In this document: in pieces, positions 60,927-64,000 of the stretch | Layout: every line of letters starts with the position of its first letter | Numbering within the stretch: position 1 is the stretch's first letter | From: Isoalcanivorax indicus | GTDB taxonomy: Bacteria > Pseudomonadota > Gammaproteobacteria > Pseudomonadales > Alcanivoracaceae | Assembly: GCF_003259185.1 (NCBI RefSeq) | Contig: NZ_QGMP01000001.1 | Span: 930,001-994,000 of the forward strand | DNA length: 64,000 nucleotides | Direction of reading: 5' to 3' | Notes under the pieces: generated by a model | Databases searched by the model: none | Told to the model about the DNA's origin: nothing | The model's input: the letters and a program-made list of their open reading frames with translations, nothing else | Position numbers and translations under genes: made by a program

Positions 60927-61600
60927 GCCTCCCTCCCGTGGTCGGCCGCGCAGTGGCTGACCGTGTCGGCGTCGCTGTCCGCGCTGAACAGCGCCTCGCG
61001 CTGGTCTTCGTAGAAGGTCAGTGCCCGGTAGACCGCCGAGACAACGGCGCGCGGGGTGATGGTGGCGCCGGTAAAGCTGTCGAAGTCGCCACCGTCCTTG
61101 CGCACCGCCCAGCCTGAAGCCGGCGTGCTGTCCAGTGAGTGGCCGTCAAAGCTCAGTATCCAGTCCGACTTGCGGGTTTCAATATCATCGCCCAGGCCCG
61201 GGGTTTCATTATGGGGCGGCACGACCCGTACGCCAGTGACTTCGCCGTCGTAGGTGACCCCTACCAGCAGGGCGATGGCACCGCCGTAGCCGTCGGGGGC
61301 TTCGGCCTCCAGCACTGCGCCCACCGGCTCGCCATCGCGGCGGGCGCGGTACACCGTGTAGCTGTGGCGGCCCAGGCGGCGGTCAGTGACCCGGAGGCGG
61401 TCTTCGAGCAGATTGTTGTCGGCCAGTCCGGCGGGCATCACCTCGGCCAGTGAGTGTTGCAGGGCCATTTCACGGTTGCAGGCGACGCGTTCGCGGGTCT
61501 GGTCGTTGGTCCAGGCCAGCAGGGCCGCCGTGGCCATGGCAAACAGGCCGAGGATCACGGCATTGCGGCTGATGGCTTTGCCCATGGGTGCTGGTTGCAT
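60923..61600 (-). CDS. rsxG: Electron transport complex subunit RsxG/RnfG
   Basis: The 225-residue protein has one N-terminal membrane helix ([18 protein letters not shown]) and a periplasmic FMN-binding domain. The covalent FMN site is the Thr in [17 protein letters not shown] (S/T-GAT-T motif). [20 protein letters not shown] and [19 protein letters not shown] are typical. It overlaps rsxE by 4 nt and rsxD by 1 nt. Confidence 0.96.
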   Translation of the reverse strand: MQPAPMGKAISRNAVILGLFAMATAALLAWTNDQTRERVACNREMALQHSLAEVMPAGLADNNLLEDRLRVTDRRLGRHSYTVYRARRDGEPVGAVLEAEAPDGYGGAIALLVGVTYDGEVTGVRVVPPHNETPGLGDDIETRKSDWILSFDGHSLDSTPASGWAVRKDGGDFDSFTGATITPRAVVSAVYRALTFYEDQREALFSADSDADTVSHCAADHGREA

Positions 61601-62619
61601 CAGCCGGTCCCCCGCTTCGGTTTGTCATGGCCGTAAGTGCGCGGCTGGGTGTAGTAGTCGATGGTCGGCGCCGCCAGATTGAGCAGCAGTACGGCGAAGG
61701 CCACCGCATCCGGGTAGCCGCCGAGGCTGCGGATCACCCAGATCAGCACGCCGATCAGGGCGGCGTAGATCAGTCGGCCCCAGCGGCTGGTCGCGGCGGA
61801 TACCGGGTCGGTGGCAATGAAGAAGGCCCCGAACATGGCGGCGCCGCTGAACAGGTGGAACAGCGGGCTGGCGAAGCGCACCGGGTCATACAGCCAGAAG
61901 GGCAGGGCGCAGAGGCCCAGCCCGGCCAGGAAAGCCACGGGAATATGCCAGGTGATGATGCGCCGCCCGAGCAGGTAAAGACCGCCAGCCAGGAACGCCA
62001 CATTGACCCATTCCCAGCCCAGGCCGGCAAAGTGGCCTTGCAGGATCGGTTCCGCCGCCAGGGCGCTGGCGTCACCGGCCCAGGTGCGGAAGCTGTCCAG
62101 CGGCGTGGCCCCGGTCAGTGCATCGGCGCCCGGGTGGCGGTCCAGGAACAGCTGCCAGGACGTGGCCAGATCGGGGGCGGCGCCGGGGGCCAGCCAGCGG
62201 GTCATTTCCACCGGGAAGGAGATCAGCAGCAGCACATAGCCGACCATGGCCGGGTTGAACGGGTTCATGCCCAGGCCGCCGTACAACTGCTTGGCGATGA
62301 TGATGGCGCTGCCGACGCCGATCAGCGTCAGCCACCAGGGGGCGGTGGGTGGGATCGCCAGCGCCAGCAGCACGGCGGTGACCAGTGCGCTGTTGTCGCG
62401 CAGATACAGCCCCACCGGCTTGCCGCGCGCTTTCAGTACGGCGGCTTCCGCGGCCAGAGCGATCAGCATGGCCCAGAGGACATTGATGACCGTGCCCCAG
62501 CCGAACAGCCAGGTGAGCACCGCCAGGCCGGGCAGGGTGGCCAGCATGACCTGGCGCATCAGGGCGCCGGTGCGCTGGCTGCTGGTGGCATGGGGTGAGG
62601 TGACGTGCAGCAAGGCCAT
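61600..62619 (-). CDS. rsxD: Electron transport complex subunit RsxD/RnfD
   Basis: The 339-residue membrane protein has about nine to ten helices. The covalent FMN site is the Thr in DALTGATPLDSFRTW (about residue 185). NPAMVGYVLLLISFPVEMTR and FFIATDPVSAATSRWGRLIY are family standard. It overlaps the rsxC stop by one base and rsxG by one base. Confidence 0.96.
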   Translation of the reverse strand: MALLHVTSPHATSSQRTGALMRQVMLATLPGLAVLTWLFGWGTVINVLWAMLIALAAEAAVLKARGKPVGLYLRDNSALVTAVLLALAIPPTAPWWLTLIGVGSAIIIAKQLYGGLGMNPFNPAMVGYVLLLISFPVEMTRWLAPGAAPDLATSWQLFLDRHPGADALTGATPLDSFRTWAGDASALAAEPILQGHFAGLGWEWVNVAFLAGGLYLLGRRIITWHIPVAFLAGLGLCALPFWLYDPVRFASPLFHLFSGAAMFGAFFIATDPVSAATSRWGRLIYAALIGVLIWVIRSLGGYPDAVAFAVLLLNLAAPTIDYYTQPRTYGHDKPKRGTG

Positions 62620-64000
62620 CAGGCGTCGTCTCCATCGCTCAGGCCCTGGTCGGCCACCGCCTGCTTCAGGGTGCGGGCCGTTTCCAGCGCCTCGTGTTCG
62701 GCGGCGGCCAGTTCCTCTTGCAGTACATTGATGCGCTCTTCGTCACCGGCCTCGCGGGCGGTGGCCAGGGCGGCGGTTTTCTCGCGCACCGTGCTTTCCG
62801 CGCGCGCGGCCCGCAGCTTCAGCGTCTTGAGATCGCTGCCGGTGCTGGCTTTCATGTCAGCCTTGGCGGCTTCCACCAGTTCATTGAGCTGGGTTTTCGC
62901 CAGATCCGCTTTTTTCTTCAGCTTGTCCACGCGGGCGCGATGCGTGTCGATATCCGGCAAGCCGTCACGCTCGGCGCGCTCCAGTGCGGCGCCCGCTTCT
63001 TTCCATTGCTTGTGGGCCATGTTGAAGGCGGTCTTCAGTGCCTTCATGCGTTGCGCACGCTTGGCCCGTTCGGCCTCGGCGCGGGCGTCATCGTCGGCGC
63101 TGACCTGCGCGGTCGGGCTTTCCGGCGCTGTGCTCAGGGCCACCGCCGGGGATGCCGCCGGCGCCGGGCGGGTTTCGGGGGGCGTAGCCCGTGCGGCCGG
63201 GGCGGGTGCATTGGTCTTGGCGTCGCGCAGGGCAATCTTGAGTTCATCGGCGCGGGCCTTGAGCTGGTCGGCCTCGGCGCGCAGGTCGGCGGCGTTGTCC
63301 GCGCCTTGCTCTTCGGCCTCCTTCGCGGCCTTGACGGCGGCCTTGTAGGCCGATGACGCCTCGCCCACGGCTTTCTTCAGATCGGCCACCGGATCCGCGG
63401 CGGCCGGAGTGGCCTCGGCGCCGCTGGCCTTGCCATCGCGGACCGCCGCCTTGGCGGCATCGGCGGCAGCCTTGAGGCGATCAACGTCGGCGCGCAGGGT
63501 GTCCACGTCGTCACGCTCGGCCGCTTCCGCTTCGCGCAGGGCTTTTACGGCGCTCTTGTAGGCCGACGAGGCGGCCAGGGAGGCCTGCTTCAGGGCGGCC
63601 ATGTCTACAGCGGGCGCGGCGGCGTTGCCCGGTGCGCTCTTCTGGCGATTGGCTTCCAGGCGGGCCTGGCGCTTGGCGTCCTTCTCTGCCTTCTCGCGTT
63701 CCATGCGTGCTGTGCGTGCCTCGAAGCGCTCCCGTGCGCGGTCGGCTTTCTGATGTTCTGCCGCCTGCTGGCGGATGGCGCCCTTGGCATAGCGGTAATA
63801 CTGGACCAGCGGAATATGGCTGGGGCACACATAGGCGCAGGCGCCGCACTCGATGCAGTCCATCAGGTTGTAGTGCTGGGCACGGTCGAATTCGCTGGCC
63901 TTGCTGTACCAGTAGAGTTGCTGCGGCAGCAGATCGGCCGGGCAGACCTCGGCACAGGCACCGCAGCGAATGCAGGGCTGTTCCGGCTCGGGTTCCGGCA
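62619..64000 (-). CDS. rsxC: Electron transport complex subunit RsxC/RnfC (N-terminal part outside the window)
   Basis: Only the C-terminal ~460 residues are visible. Two 4Fe-4S motifs, [12 protein letters not shown] (near 63960) and [16 protein letters not shown] (near 63840), end the Fe-S domain. A very long Ala/Lys/Glu-rich helical tail of about 390 residues follows, with a charged first part ([20 protein letters not shown]) and then three related ~60-residue repeats, each with the pattern ASSAYK-x-AVKAxxEAE or [17 protein letters not shown], then a DxxRAxxDxLKxxADxxK helix. E. coli RsxC also has a repetitive Ala-rich tail; its role is not settled. The NADH/FMN domain lies beyond the right edge. 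Confidence 0.95.
   Translation of the reverse strand, partial: PEPEPEQPCIRCGACAEVCPADLLPQQLYWYSKASEFDRAQHYNLMDCIECGACAYVCPSHIPLVQYYRYAKGAIRQQAAEHQKADRARERFEARTARMEREKAEKDAKRQARLEANRQKSAPGNAAAPAVDMAALKQASLAASSAYKSAVKALREAEAAERDDVDTLRADVDRLKAAADAAKAAVRDGKASGAEATPAAADPVADLKKAVGEASSAYKAAVKAAKEAEEQGADNAADLRAEADQLKARADELKIALRDAKTNAPAPAARATPPETRPAPAASPAVALSTAPESPTAQVSADDDARAEAERAKRAQRMKALKTAFNMAHKQWKEAGAALERAERDGLPDIDTHRARVDKLKKKADLAKTQLNELVEAAKADMKASTGSDLKTLKLRAARAESTVREKTAALATAREAGDEERINVLQEELAAAEHEALETARTLKQAVADQGLSDGDDA

Overview
The window is a GC-rich (about 60-65 %) chromosomal segment of a gammaproteobacterium. The gene order (glnD-dapC-yffB-dapD-dapE; map / rpsB-tsf; pyrH-frr-uppS-cdsA-dxr-rseP-bamA-skp-lpxD-fabZ-lpxA-lpxB-rnhB-dnaE-accA-tilS; pyrG-kdsA-eno-ftsB-ispD-ispF-truD-pcm-nlpD; rsxCDGE with nth) is that of Pseudomonas/Oceanospirillales relatives, and the accessory genes (AidB-type acyl-CoA dehydrogenase, Dyp peroxidase, old yellow enzyme, broad aldehyde dehydrogenase) would suit a marine hydrocarbon degrader such as Alcanivorax. 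That genus guess is inference; no rRNA or other marker in the window fixes it.

Layout. 1-7.9 kb: mostly catabolic/redox genes (TVP38-flavoprotein fusion running off the left edge, old yellow enzyme, a small PA2779-like protein, TetR regulator plus AidB homologue, Dyp peroxidase, DUF2058 protein, a hypothetical). 7.9-15.4 kb: lipoprotein amidase, aldehyde dehydrogenase, a SutA-like small protein, dapE and dapD, flanked by two copies of a composite intergenic hairpin element. 15.4-20.5 kb, minus strand: yffB, dapC, glnD, map. 20.6-41.2 kb, plus strand: a nearly unbroken run for translation factors, UMP kinase, undecaprenyl-PP and CDP-diacylglycerol synthesis, MEP pathway, envelope assembly (RseP, BamA, Skp), lipid A (LpxD, FabZ, LpxA, LpxB), RNase HII, DNA polymerase III alpha, acetyl-CoA carboxylase alpha and TilS. 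41.5-51.3 kb: pyrG, kdsA, eno, ftsB, ispD, ispF, truD, pcm, a DUF368 lipid-carrier transporter, nlpD and a cation efflux gene where rpoS would be expected. 51.3-56.5 kb: two facing hairpin elements, rnt, argG, a RimB-RimK-M14 peptidase operon and an untracked 40-codon gene. 56.5-60.2 kb: nth, a BrnT-BrnA toxin-antitoxin pair in one uninterrupted reading frame, a HAD hydrolase, a glycine-zipper protein and a DUF1330 protein. 60.2 kb to the right edge: rsxE, rsxG, rsxD and the C-terminal part of rsxC.

How the genes work together. The central run supplies the outer-membrane and wall programme: fabZ/lpx genes make lipid A acyl intermediates, kdsA makes Kdo-8-phosphate, dxr/ispD/ispF/uppS make the undecaprenyl carrier, the DUF368 protein probably recycles it, bamA/skp assemble outer-membrane proteins, and dapC/dapD/dapE make meso-diaminopimelate for peptidoglycan and lysine. 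Many junctions are 1-8 nt stop/start overlaps, indicating translational coupling.

Most unusual signal. Four intergenic elements (8291-8409, 15251-15369, 51343-51461, 51552-51670) are each exactly 119 nt: two perfectly complementary 33-nt arms around a conserved 53-nt centre. Arm sequences differ between copies, yet every change is compensated on the other side. The centre folds into two mini-hairpins that each display an ANGGAY hexaloop, the form of an RsmA/CsrA binding site; the closing stem of the second hairpin also covaries. A second hairpin family (8087-8199, 14970-15158) lies about 92 nt away from two of the copies and again shows compensatory arm changes. I could not test whether these are known repeats. 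Other points of note are the BrnT-BrnA in-frame join, the split of nth from rsxE, the lack of surE and rpoS at their usual places, and the long repeat-bearing tail of RsxC.
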